Origin: Acidimicrobiaceae bacterium
Lineage (GTDB): Bacteria > Actinomycetota > Acidimicrobiia > Acidimicrobiales > Aldehydirespiratoraceae
Length of the DNA stretch: 40,260 bases
Direction: 5' to 3'
Assembly (NCBI GenBank): GCA_009844405.1
Contig: VYBO01000092.1
Location: 1 to 40,260, forward strand
The notes under the pieces were generated by a model that did no database searches, was not told the DNA's origin, and worked only from the letters and a program-made list of their open reading frames with translations. A program made the translations under genes and the position numbers. Below are positions 34,030 through 40,260 of the stretch, one piece after another. How positions within the stretch are numbered: the first letter of the stretch is position 1; each line of letters opens with the position of its first letter.

Positions 34030-34805
34030 CGGGCGCGGCCGGCACCTCCGCACTTGAGGTCGAGGGCCTGTGCAAGTCGTTCCGGGCCGTGCGGGCCCTC
34101 GACCATGTGGCGCTGAGCCTCCACTACGGCCGGGTCACGGCTCTGCTGGGCGACAACGGCGCGGGCAAGTCGACGCTGGTCAAGTGCATCTCCGGCGTGT
34201 ACGCGCCCGACGCGGGCGTGGTCAAGGTCGACGGGACCGTCCAAGCGGTCGCCTCGCCCGAGGCGGCCCGGTCGCTGGGCATCGAGACCGTTCATCAGAC
34301 GTTGGCCGTGATCGACCCCCTCGATGTGGTGGAGAACCTCTTCCTCAACCGGGAGCACACGCGCGGCGGCCGATTCGGCGCCTGGCTCGGCGTGCTCGAC
34401 AAGAAGCGCATGCGAGCCGAGTCGGGCGAGATCCTGGGTCGACTCGACATCCGCATCCCGTCGTTGCGCCGGTCGATGAGCGCCCTGTCGGGTGGCCAGC
34501 GCCAAGCGGTGGCCATCGGCCGGGCGGCCGCCTGGGGACAGCAGATCGTTCTGCTAGACGAGCCCGCGGCTGCGCTGGGCGTGGAGCAGGCGGCCCGGGT
34601 GCTCGACCTCATCCGCAGCCTGCGAGACGCGGGCGTGGCGGTTCTGCTCATCACTCACAACATGGACCGCGTCACCGAGGTCTGCGACCGGGCCGTGGTG
34701 CTGCGCCAAGGCCGCAAGACCGCGGAAGTGGACGTGGGCGAGGTGACTAAGGACGACTTGGTCGCCTATATCACCGGCGCCCGAACGGGCGGTCCCGATA
34801 CATGA
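34026..34805 (+). CDS. Sugar ABC transporter ATP-binding protein
   Basis: 259 residues; GTG start overlaps the preceding stop. Walker A GDNGAGKST at 42-50, Q-loop in TVHQTLAV near 88-95, signature LSGGQ at 154-158, Walker B LLDEP with D178/E179, then LLITHNMD. It has one nucleotide-binding domain, so two copies are needed per transporter, as in FrcA-type systems rather than the two-domain RbsA. Confidence 0.92.
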   Translation: MTGAAGTSALEVEGLCKSFRAVRALDHVALSLHYGRVTALLGDNGAGKSTLVKCISGVYAPDAGVVKVDGTVQAVASPEAARSLGIETVHQTLAVIDPLDVVENLFLNREHTRGGRFGAWLGVLDKKRMRAESGEILGRLDIRIPSLRRSMSALSGGQRQAVAIGRAAAWGQQIVLLDEPAAALGVEQAARVLDLIRSLRDAGVAVLLITHNMDRVTEVCDRAVVLRQGRKTAEVDVGEVTKDDLVAYITGARTGGPDT

Positions 34806-35584
34806 GCGCAGGAACCGACACGCAGCTCGGCATAGACGTCGGTGGCACGAGCATCAAGGGCGCCGTCGTCGATCTGGGTACCGGCGAGCTGGCCGGAGCC
34901 ATCCGCTCCGAGCCGACGCCGGAGACTGCGACACCCGCTGACGTCGTGTCCGCCATTGGCCGTATCGCGTCCGCGGTGGACTGGTCCGGCCCGGTTGGCG
35001 TGGCCCTGCCGGGCGTCATCGACGGATCTTCGCTGCGCCATGCCCCCAATCTCTCGGGCGTCTTCGAGGAGGACGGTGCGCTGGTATGCCTGCGTGCCCC
35101 CGACGGTGCCAACGCGGTGCTCATCAACGACGCCGATGCGGCCGGACTGGCCGAGTTGACCTACGGCGACGCCGGCATCGACCGCGACGGACTGACCATC
35201 GTGCTGACCTTCGGGACGGGCATAGGCAGCGCGCTGCTCCACAACGGCGATCTCATCGCCAACTCGGAACTGGGCGGCCTGGTCGGCACGAACGGGCGCT
35301 TCGAGGAGATCGCGTCCGGGAGGGCGATCTCCACCGAGGAGCTCACCCCGGTGGAATGGGCCCGGCGGGCCCAGCCCTTCTTCGACGAGTTGGAGGCCAT
35401 GCTCAACCCGTCCCGCTGGGTGGTGGGCGGGGGGTTGAGCGAGAACTTCGACCGCTTCGCGTCGAGGCTGAAGCTGTCAAAGCCCATCTCTGTGGCCCAC
35501 CTCGGCGTCCACGCCGGCGTGGTCGGCGCCGCGGTCGCCGTCGGCCGCTCCGGCGGCGGCCCAGCCGGGCCTGCGGCCTGTTGA
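34802..35584 (+). CDS. ROK-family sugar kinase, polyphosphate-glucokinase-like
   Basis: 260 residues; ATG overlaps the previous stop (ATGA). IDVGGTSIKG at 11-20 is the phosphate loop and the catalytic aspartate is D110 in VLINDADAAGLAE; FGTGIGSALL is the second ATP loop. No zinc motif. The wording is closest to actinobacterial polyphosphate/ATP glucokinases. In this operon it likely phosphorylates the imported hexosamine or hexose to feed the deaminase. Confidence 0.82.
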   Translation: MSAGTDTQLGIDVGGTSIKGAVVDLGTGELAGAIRSEPTPETATPADVVSAIGRIASAVDWSGPVGVALPGVIDGSSLRHAPNLSGVFEEDGALVCLRAPDGANAVLINDADAAGLAELTYGDAGIDRDGLTIVLTFGTGIGSALLHNGDLIANSELGGLVGTNGRFEEIASGRAISTEELTPVEWARRAQPFFDELEAMLNPSRWVVGGGLSENFDRFASRLKLSKPISVAHLGVHAGVVGAAVAVGRSGGGPAGPAAC

Positions 35585-36309
35585 AGGTAGTCGTTGCCGA
35601 GTCGGCCCCCGCAGCCGCGCGCGTGGTCGCCGATCTAGTCGAGCGGTTCGTCACCACAGCGCCGCGGCCCGCCCTCGGTCTGGCCACCGGCGGGACGATG
35701 GAGCCGGTGTTCGCCGAGCTCGTGCGGCGTCACCGCGAGCACGGATTGAGCTTCGCCCGCGTCCGTGCCTACCTGCTGGACGAGTACCTGGGCCTCGACC
35801 GCGAGGATCCGTGCGCCTACCGGAACGCCATCCGCCGGCTGCTGGCTCGCCATGTAGACCTCGGCGCCGGCGCCGTCCACGGCCCCGACACCCATGCGGC
35901 CGACCTGGATGCCGAATGCGACCGCTACGAGCGCGAGCTGCGGGCCGCGCCCATCGGGCTCCAACTGCTAGGCATCGGGTCGAACGGGCACATCGCCTTC
36001 AACGAGCCCGGGTCTCCGCTGGACAGCACAACCCGGGTGGTCGCGCTGCGCGGGCAGACCCGGGCCGAGAACGCCCGCTTCTTCCCCGCGGCCCAGGCAG
36101 TTCCCACCCGGGCCATCACCCAGGGAATCGCCACCATCGGTGCCGCCAACCAACTGGTGATGGTCGCCTGCGGGGAGCACAAGGCCGACTCGGTGGCCCG
36201 AGCGCTTGAGGGGCCGGTCACGTCGGAGGTGCCGGCCTCCGCGATCCAACTCCATCCGAATGTCACGGTGGTGCTGGACCGTTCGGCCGCTGCCAGCCGC
36301 GCCCGATGA
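35581..36309 (+). CDS. nagB: Glucosamine-6-phosphate deaminase
   Basis: 242 residues from a TTG that overlaps the kinase stop (TTGA). Key parts: LATGGTM at 34-40 (phosphate binding), the catalytic D67 in LLDEYLG, and the ring-opening set N135-G-H137 and E142 in SNGHIAFNEPG. It converts glucosamine-6-phosphate to fructose-6-phosphate and ammonia, giving the operon's entry to glycolysis. The Asp of E. coli NagB (DGH) is Asn here, as in many relatives. Confidence 0.88.
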   Translation: MKVVVAESAPAAARVVADLVERFVTTAPRPALGLATGGTMEPVFAELVRRHREHGLSFARVRAYLLDEYLGLDREDPCAYRNAIRRLLARHVDLGAGAVHGPDTHAADLDAECDRYERELRAAPIGLQLLGIGSNGHIAFNEPGSPLDSTTRVVALRGQTRAENARFFPAAQAVPTRAITQGIATIGAANQLVMVACGEHKADSVARALEGPVTSEVPASAIQLHPNVTVVLDRSAAASRAR

Positions 36310-36335
36310 TCAGGCGGGGCGCCGGGTGATCATCG
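36304..36335. terminator. Hairpin at the nagB / methyltransferase junction
   Basis: CGATGATCA (36304-36312) and TGATCATCG (36327-36335) flank a 14-nt loop. The nagB stop lies in the left arm; both possible stops of the convergent methyltransferase (36310 and 36330) lie in the arms as well. Confidence 0.5.
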
Positions 36336-37118
36336 ACAGACCGTCGCCCACCGGCAGCAGCGCCACCAGCACCCGTTCGTCGGCGATGACGTGGGCATTG
36401 AAGGCGCGCAGATCCTCGGTGGCCGAATCGGTCTGGTCCGGGTTGGCGACGTTGCAGCCCGCGCCGTGTGCGAGTGGGCTGCCGGGATCGGGTGGCCGAA
36501 TCGGTCTGGTCCGGGTTGGCGACGTTGCAGCCCGCGCCGTGTGCGAGTGGGCTGCCGGGATCGGGTGGCCGAATCGGTCTGGTCCGGGTTGGCGACGTTG
36601 CCGCTCCACAGGACGTTGTCCACCAGGATCACTCCCCGCCCCGACAGCCGCGGAACCAACTCCTCGTAGTAGGCGATGTAGGACTCCTTGTCGGCGTCGA
36701 TGAAGGCGAAGTCGACGGCCGGCTCGGCCGGCAGGGACCGCAGGGTGTCGAGAGCGGGGGCGATGCGCAGCTCGATCCGGTCGGCCAGCCCGGCCCGCTC
36801 CCAGTGGTCGAGGGCGATGGCAGTCCACTCCTCGGAGACGTCGCAGCAAAGCAGGCGTCCCCCCGGAGGCAGCGCCTTGGCCACGCACAGGGCCGAGTAG
36901 CCGGTGAACGTGCCGATCTCCACCGCGAACCTCGGCTGCAGCAGGCTGGCGAGCATGGTCATGAAGGCGCCCTGGGCAGTGCCGATCTGCATCACACTCC
37001 AGCCGCCGAGTTCGGCGGTGGCCTCGATGAGCTGGCGCTGGACCTCGTCGGGTCCAGCCGAGTGAGCGTTGACATGGGCGGCCAGCGCCTCGTCGAGGAA
37101 GTCGATGCGGGAACTCAT
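36330..37118 (-). CDS. SAM-dependent O-methyltransferase, caffeoyl-CoA/COMT class, with shifted C-terminus
   Basis: The first about 175 residues are a normal class I catechol-type methyltransferase: VEIGTFTGYSALCVA (SAM motif I), LLCCDVSEEW, metal-site FAFIDADKESYIAYYEE and VDNVLWSG. At NVANPDQTDSAT the gene runs into a tandem 73-bp duplication and then reads out of frame (Arg/Pro-rich) to 36330. The expected ending (EDLRAFNAHVIADERV...LLPVGDGLSMI) exists in another frame and would stop at 36310. The protein made now lacks its last two strands and may be inactive. Confidence 0.75.
   Translation of the reverse strand: MSSRIDFLDEALAAHVNAHSAGPDEVQRQLIEATAELGGWSVMQIGTAQGAFMTMLASLLQPRFAVEIGTFTGYSALCVAKALPPGGRLLCCDVSEEWTAIALDHWERAGLADRIELRIAPALDTLRSLPAEPAVDFAFIDADKESYIAYYEELVPRLSGRGVILVDNVLWSGNVANPDQTDSATRSRQPTRTRRGLQRRQPGPDRFGHPIPAAHSHTARAATSPTRTRPIRPPRICAPSMPTSSPTNGCWWRCCRWATVCR
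36421..36600. repeat. 73-bp tandem duplication inside the methyltransferase gene
   Basis: Units start at 36421, 36494 and 36567; the third is only 34 bp. Copies look identical. Each unit is a 33-34-bp piece of the gene (coding NVANPDQTDSA) plus a 39-bp stretch not expected in the protein. Since 73 is not a multiple of three, two extra units put the 3' end out of frame. Confidence 0.85.
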
Positions 37119-37130
37119 GGCCCGCCGATG

Positions 37131-37910
37131 CTAACGACCGGTGCGGCGGGGCGGCATGGGGATGAAGGGGCTGGTGCGGGCCGCGTACTCGGCGTAACCG
37201 GGGCGGCGCTTGCCCATGCTGCGCTCCAGCACGGTCACTCCCGAGACCCTCAGCAGCAGGATGGTCATTAGCAACGGTCCGGCGACGGTCCACCACGCCC
37301 CGGCCGACACGGCGACTACCCAGATGCCCCACCAGACCATGCTGTCCCCGAAGTAGTTCGGGTGGCGGCTGTAGCGCCACAGGCCCCGATCCATGACCTT
37401 GCCCCGGTTGGCTTCGTCGGCCTTGAACCGGCGCAACTGCTCATCGCCCACCGACTCGAAGACGAGCCCCACCGCCCAGACCGCCGCTCCGACCCAGTCC
37501 AGCCACCGCAGCGGTGAGGGGTCGGGGTCGCCCAGCGCCGCCTGGACCGGCAGCGACACCACTACCGCCAGCACCGCTTGCAGCCCGAACACGACCAGGA
37601 GACTCCACAGCCAGAACGGCTGCAGGCGCCGCCTCAAGGCCTGGTAGCGGAAGTCCTCGGGCGCGCCCCACTTGCGAGCGGTGAGGTGGGCACTCAACCG
37701 CAGGCCCCACACCGACACCATCGCCAGCATCAGCCATGCCCGGCCGCCGTCGCTCCCGTCGCTCCACAGCCACAGCGACCAGGCCACGCCGACGAACACC
37801 ATCGGCCACAGCGGATCGACGATCGACACGTCGCGCTTGGGCAGGCTCACCAGCCAGCACCCGGCCATCAACACGCCGGCCACTAGTGCGGCCAGGCCCA
37901 GTTCGCTCAC
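37131..37910 (-). CDS. DUF1295 / steroid 5-alpha-reductase-like membrane protein
   Basis: 259 residues with about six membrane segments. The C-terminal signature GLWRYSRHPNYFGDSMVWWGIW and the final GYAEYAARTSPFIPMPPR are diagnostic of DUF1295, a group related to isoprenylcysteine methyltransferases and steroid reductases. The substrate is unknown; probably a membrane lipid. It begins 10 bp after fabH ends, so the two form an operon. Confidence 0.88.
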   Translation of the reverse strand: MSELGLAALVAGVLMAGCWLVSLPKRDVSIVDPLWPMVFVGVAWSLWLWSDGSDGGRAWLMLAMVSVWGLRLSAHLTARKWGAPEDFRYQALRRRLQPFWLWSLLVVFGLQAVLAVVVSLPVQAALGDPDPSPLRWLDWVGAAVWAVGLVFESVGDEQLRRFKADEANRGKVMDRGLWRYSRHPNYFGDSMVWWGIWVVAVSAGAWWTVAGPLLMTILLLRVSGVTVLERSMGKRRPGYAEYAARTSPFIPMPPRRTGR

Positions 37911-37920
37911 GCCGCCTCCT

Positions 37921-39021
37921 TCACGCTTGCTCGAGTGTCTCGGGCTCGCGGTAGAGGACCGCGCCCCAGTGGGCCCCGGCTCCGAAGCTCGTGAACGCCA
38001 CCAGCGATCCCGGCGTCACCCGGCCCTTCTGGCGCAGTTCGTGGTAGAGGATCGGCAGGGTGGCCGCGGTGGTGTTGCCCCAGTGCCCGATGTTGGACGG
38101 CATGGTGGCCTCGTCCGCCCCGAGCCGCCGCCGGACGCCGTCGAGGATGCGGTCGTTGGCCTGGTGGGCCACTACCAGGTCCAAGTCGTCGAGTCTGCAT
38201 TCCGCGGCCTCCAGCACGTCACGCACCGCGGCCGGCATCGTCTCCACCGCCAGGCGGTAGAGCCCGCCGCCGTTCATGGCCGGATGGTGCAGACCCGCGG
38301 CGATCTGGGCCGCGTCGGCATAGGGACGCCGCTCCGACCCCAGGCCGGGCACCTCGATCAGGTCGGCATGGGCGCCGTCGGTCCTAAGCACCGATCCGAG
38401 GATCCCGGTCTCGTTCACGCAGTGGCGAACCGCCCCACCGGGCTGCGCCTGCAGCACCATGGCCCCCGCGCCGTCTCCGAACAGCACGCTCCAGGCCCGG
38501 TGGCGGGTGGCCAGGGCCCGCTCGTCGTCGGTCGGGGCGCGATCCGCCCGGCCCAGCACGATGTCCCAGGCTTCGCCCCACGGCAGGTAGCCGGCATGGA
38601 CCTCGGCCCCCGCCACCACCACGGTGCCGGCCCGGCCGGTGGCGATGAGCATGTCGGCCAGGTCCAGCCCGAACAGGAAGCCGGCGCACTGCTGACGGAG
38701 ATCGAACACCGCGGCGCCGTCGAGGCCGGCCTTTTGCTGGACCGCCCCCGCGATGCCCGGGTTCTGGCGGTCCGGGGTCATAGTGGCGCAGACCACGGCG
38801 TCGACAGCCGAGGCATCCACCCCGGCGTCGGCCAGCGCGGCCCGGGCGGCCTCAGCCGCCAGGTCCGAGGCTCCGGTACCCCGATCCACGAACCGGCGGG
38901 AGGCGACGCCGGTGCGGGAGCGGATCCACTCGTCGGTGGTGTCCATGATCCGGGTCAGGGTGTCATTGGTGACGACGTTGGGCGGGACCGCCACCCCGGT
39001 CCCTGCGATCACTGCAGGCAT
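37921..39021 (-). CDS. fabH: 3-oxoacyl-ACP synthase III (FabH-like)
   Basis: 366 residues. The thiolase-fold active site is complete: C112 in RQQCAGFLFG, H286 in VAHQANDRI and N316 in GHWGNTTAATLPI. N-terminal TDEWIRSRTGVASR matches FabH, which starts fatty acid chains by condensing acyl-CoA with malonyl-ACP. It is somewhat longer than housekeeping FabH (about 320), and no fab cluster is nearby, so a specialised starter enzyme (for a secondary or unusual lipid) is possible. Confidence 0.85.
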   Translation of the reverse strand: MPAVIAGTGVAVPPNVVTNDTLTRIMDTTDEWIRSRTGVASRRFVDRGTGASDLAAEAARAALADAGVDASAVDAVVCATMTPDRQNPGIAGAVQQKAGLDGAAVFDLRQQCAGFLFGLDLADMLIATGRAGTVVVAGAEVHAGYLPWGEAWDIVLGRADRAPTDDERALATRHRAWSVLFGDGAGAMVLQAQPGGAVRHCVNETGILGSVLRTDGAHADLIEVPGLGSERRPYADAAQIAAGLHHPAMNGGGLYRLAVETMPAAVRDVLEAAECRLDDLDLVVAHQANDRILDGVRRRLGADEATMPSNIGHWGNTTAATLPILYHELRQKGRVTPGSLVAFTSFGAGAHWGAVLYREPETLEQA

Positions 39022-39078
39022 GTCGTGCTGATCCTAAGAGGCCCCGCGGATAGACGGGCAATCCGGCCTACACGGGCC

Positions 39079-39121
39079 GTGGCCCGAGCGGCCCGTGAGC
39101 GAAGCGAACGAGAGCGGGAAT
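39079..39121. repeat. Dispersed about 40-bp intergenic repeat, copy 2
   Basis: Second copy of the element at 312-351 in the same orientation, sharing GAGCGAAGCGAAC and AGAGCGGGA. It lies in the divergent gap between fabH and the photolyase gene; 39022-39196 shows no other feature. Confidence 0.5.
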
Positions 39122-39196
39122 GACCACCCTGGGACGCGATTGGCCGCCGATCAATCCGTGCTCGCTCCAAGCTCAGTCCCGTATCGTCGGGCGGCG

Positions 39197-40260
39197 ATGA
39201 CCTCGACGGCGCTGGCATGGTTCAGACGCGACCTCCGCCTTGACGACAATCCGGCCTGGGCCTCCGCCACCGCCCGGGATGACGTTGTCGCGCTCGTGGT
39301 GTTGGAACCGGCTCTGCTCGCTGCGGCCGGGCCGTGGAGGAGGCGGGCCTACCTGAGCGCGGTGACCGGGCTGGACCGGTCGCTGCGGTCCTGCGGCGGG
39401 TCGTTGCGGGCGGAGACGGGTGACCCGGCTGAGGTGGTGCCCCGGGCGGTGTCCGAGACCGGCGCCGAAGTGGTGGTGGTCAACGCCGACGTGACCCGCT
39501 GGTCGGTCGAGCGGGACCGCCGGGTGGAGCAACGCTTGGGCATGCCGATCGAGCAGCATTGGGGGACGCTGGTTCATCCTCCCGGGAGCGTGCTCACCAG
39601 GGCCGGCGGGCTGTCCAACGTGTTTACCCCGTTCCACCGCCGCTGGTCCGAGCGGTCTCTGTCCGAGGCGGTCCGTCCCGGTTCGGGATGCGTGGTCGAG
39701 GCGCCCGACGGCTCGACGCCAACGGAAATGCTGGGAGATGGTCTGTACGCTCCGTGGGGCGAGCAGGACGCTGCCGCCCGCTTCGAAACCTGGCTGGACC
39801 GGGTCGACAGCTACGACGAGGAGCGCGACAACCCGGCGACGGACGGCACCTCGGGCCTGTCGGCGGCTCTGCGCTTCGGCCTGCTGTCGCCCCGAGGGGC
39901 GGCGGCCGATGCCGGCACGCACACGCCGGGCCGGGCCGCCTTCGTCCGTCAACTCGCCTGGCGGGACTGGTACGCCCATCTCACCTTCGAGCACCCCGAC
40001 ATCGACCGGGTGTCGCTGCGGCCCGAATACGACCGGATCGCCTGGGCCGAGGGCGACGCCGCGGACGCGGACTTCGAGGCGTGGAAGGCCGGCCGCACCG
40101 GCTACCCGATCGTGGACGCAGCCATGCGCGAGCTGGCCGCCACCGGCTGGATGCACAACCGGCTGCGGATGGTGGCCGCCTCGTTCCTGGTCAAGGATCT
40201 GCTGATCGACTGGCGCCGGGGCGAGCGCTGGTTCCGGCGCATGCTCACCGACGGCGACAT
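39197..40260 (+). CDS. phr: Deoxyribodipyrimidine photolyase (partial, cut by window end)
   Basis: The open frame runs from ATG 39197 off the end (354 codons seen; the family is usually about 450-480). N-terminal antenna domain ALAWFRRDLRLDDNPAW; FAD domain with ALRFGLLSPRG, QLAWRDWYAHL, the signature GRTGYPIVDAAMRELAATGWMHNR, then LLIDWRRGERWF. It repairs UV-induced pyrimidine dimers using light. Start chosen from the family's first residues. Confidence 0.92.
   Translation, partial: MTSTALAWFRRDLRLDDNPAWASATARDDVVALVVLEPALLAAAGPWRRRAYLSAVTGLDRSLRSCGGSLRAETGDPAEVVPRAVSETGAEVVVVNADVTRWSVERDRRVEQRLGMPIEQHWGTLVHPPGSVLTRAGGLSNVFTPFHRRWSERSLSEAVRPGSGCVVEAPDGSTPTEMLGDGLYAPWGEQDAAARFETWLDRVDSYDEERDNPATDGTSGLSAALRFGLLSPRGAAADAGTHTPGRAAFVRQLAWRDWYAHLTFEHPDIDRVSLRPEYDRIAWAEGDAADADFEAWKAGRTGYPIVDAAMRELAATGWMHNRLRMVAASFLVKDLLIDWRRGERWFRRMLTDGD

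Noticed and set aside
36421..36600. CRISPR array
   Set aside because: The intervals between repeats are identical to each other and the repeat is part of a coding gene, so this is a tandem duplication.
37672..39123. 483-codon plus-strand open frame opposite fabH
   Set aside because: Antisense to an intact ketoacyl synthase with all catalytic residues.
1..40260. Transposases, integrases, rRNA or tRNA genes
   Set aside because: None recognised anywhere in the window, so the island's mobility is inferred only from composition, duplication and broken genes.

Overview
The window is high-GC DNA, strongly biased to G/C at third codon positions, with many GTG starts and many 1-4 bp stop/start overlaps. 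Gene content (ModABC, an actinobacterial-style ROK/ABC sugar operon, GH3 and DUF1295 proteins, a photolyase) points to an Actinomycetota bacterium, perhaps an Acidimicrobiia-like environmental lineage. That placement is inferred from style and content only; there is no rRNA or tRNA in the window.

Layout. 1-223: tail of an unidentified protein. 573-4751 (minus): a four-gene operon with a fatty-acid-hydroxylase/sterol-desaturase family enzyme, a GH3-type acyl-amido synthetase, an enolase-superfamily epimerase/racemase and a small membrane protein. It is a plausible pathway for making and racemising N-acyl amino acids. 4922-5585 (minus): a VapBC-type toxin-antitoxin pair with three operator repeats. 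5613-8413 (minus): a molybdate transporter, modABC.

8592-26606 (minus apart from inserted pieces) is a defence island. Read in transcription order it has the skeleton of a class 1 DISARM locus: drmD - drmMI - (insert) - two uncharacterised genes - drmA - drmB - drmC. drmA, drmB and drmC look intact. drmD has lost its first helicase lobe and its 3' part, and drmMI has lost most of its target-recognition region, so the locus looks disarmed or is being remodelled. Just upstream of drmA, and overlapping it, are a PD-(D/E)XK-like nuclease and a 407-residue protein of unknown family; these are the best candidates for new components. The insert (about 16.5-21.5 kb) is a patchwork. It holds truncated ORFs, an AAA ATPase with a deleted second copy 3.5 kb away, an AT-richer three-gene TIGR04255 cassette, a two-copy CRISPR-like repeat and a small membrane protein.

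26787-27896 (plus): an MscS channel. 27993-36309 (plus): an eight-gene amino-sugar operon (ROK repressor, M20 deacylase, ABC binding protein/permease/ATPase, YhfX-like PLP protein, ROK sugar kinase, glucosamine-6-phosphate deaminase), almost entirely coupled by overlaps and preceded by a leaderless promoter with a palindromic operator. 36310-39021 (minus): an O-methyltransferase whose C-terminus is shifted by a 73-bp tandem duplication, a DUF1295 membrane enzyme and a FabH-like ketoacyl synthase. 39197-end (plus): a photolyase cut by the window edge.

All functions are read from sequence motifs and memory of families; no database search was run.
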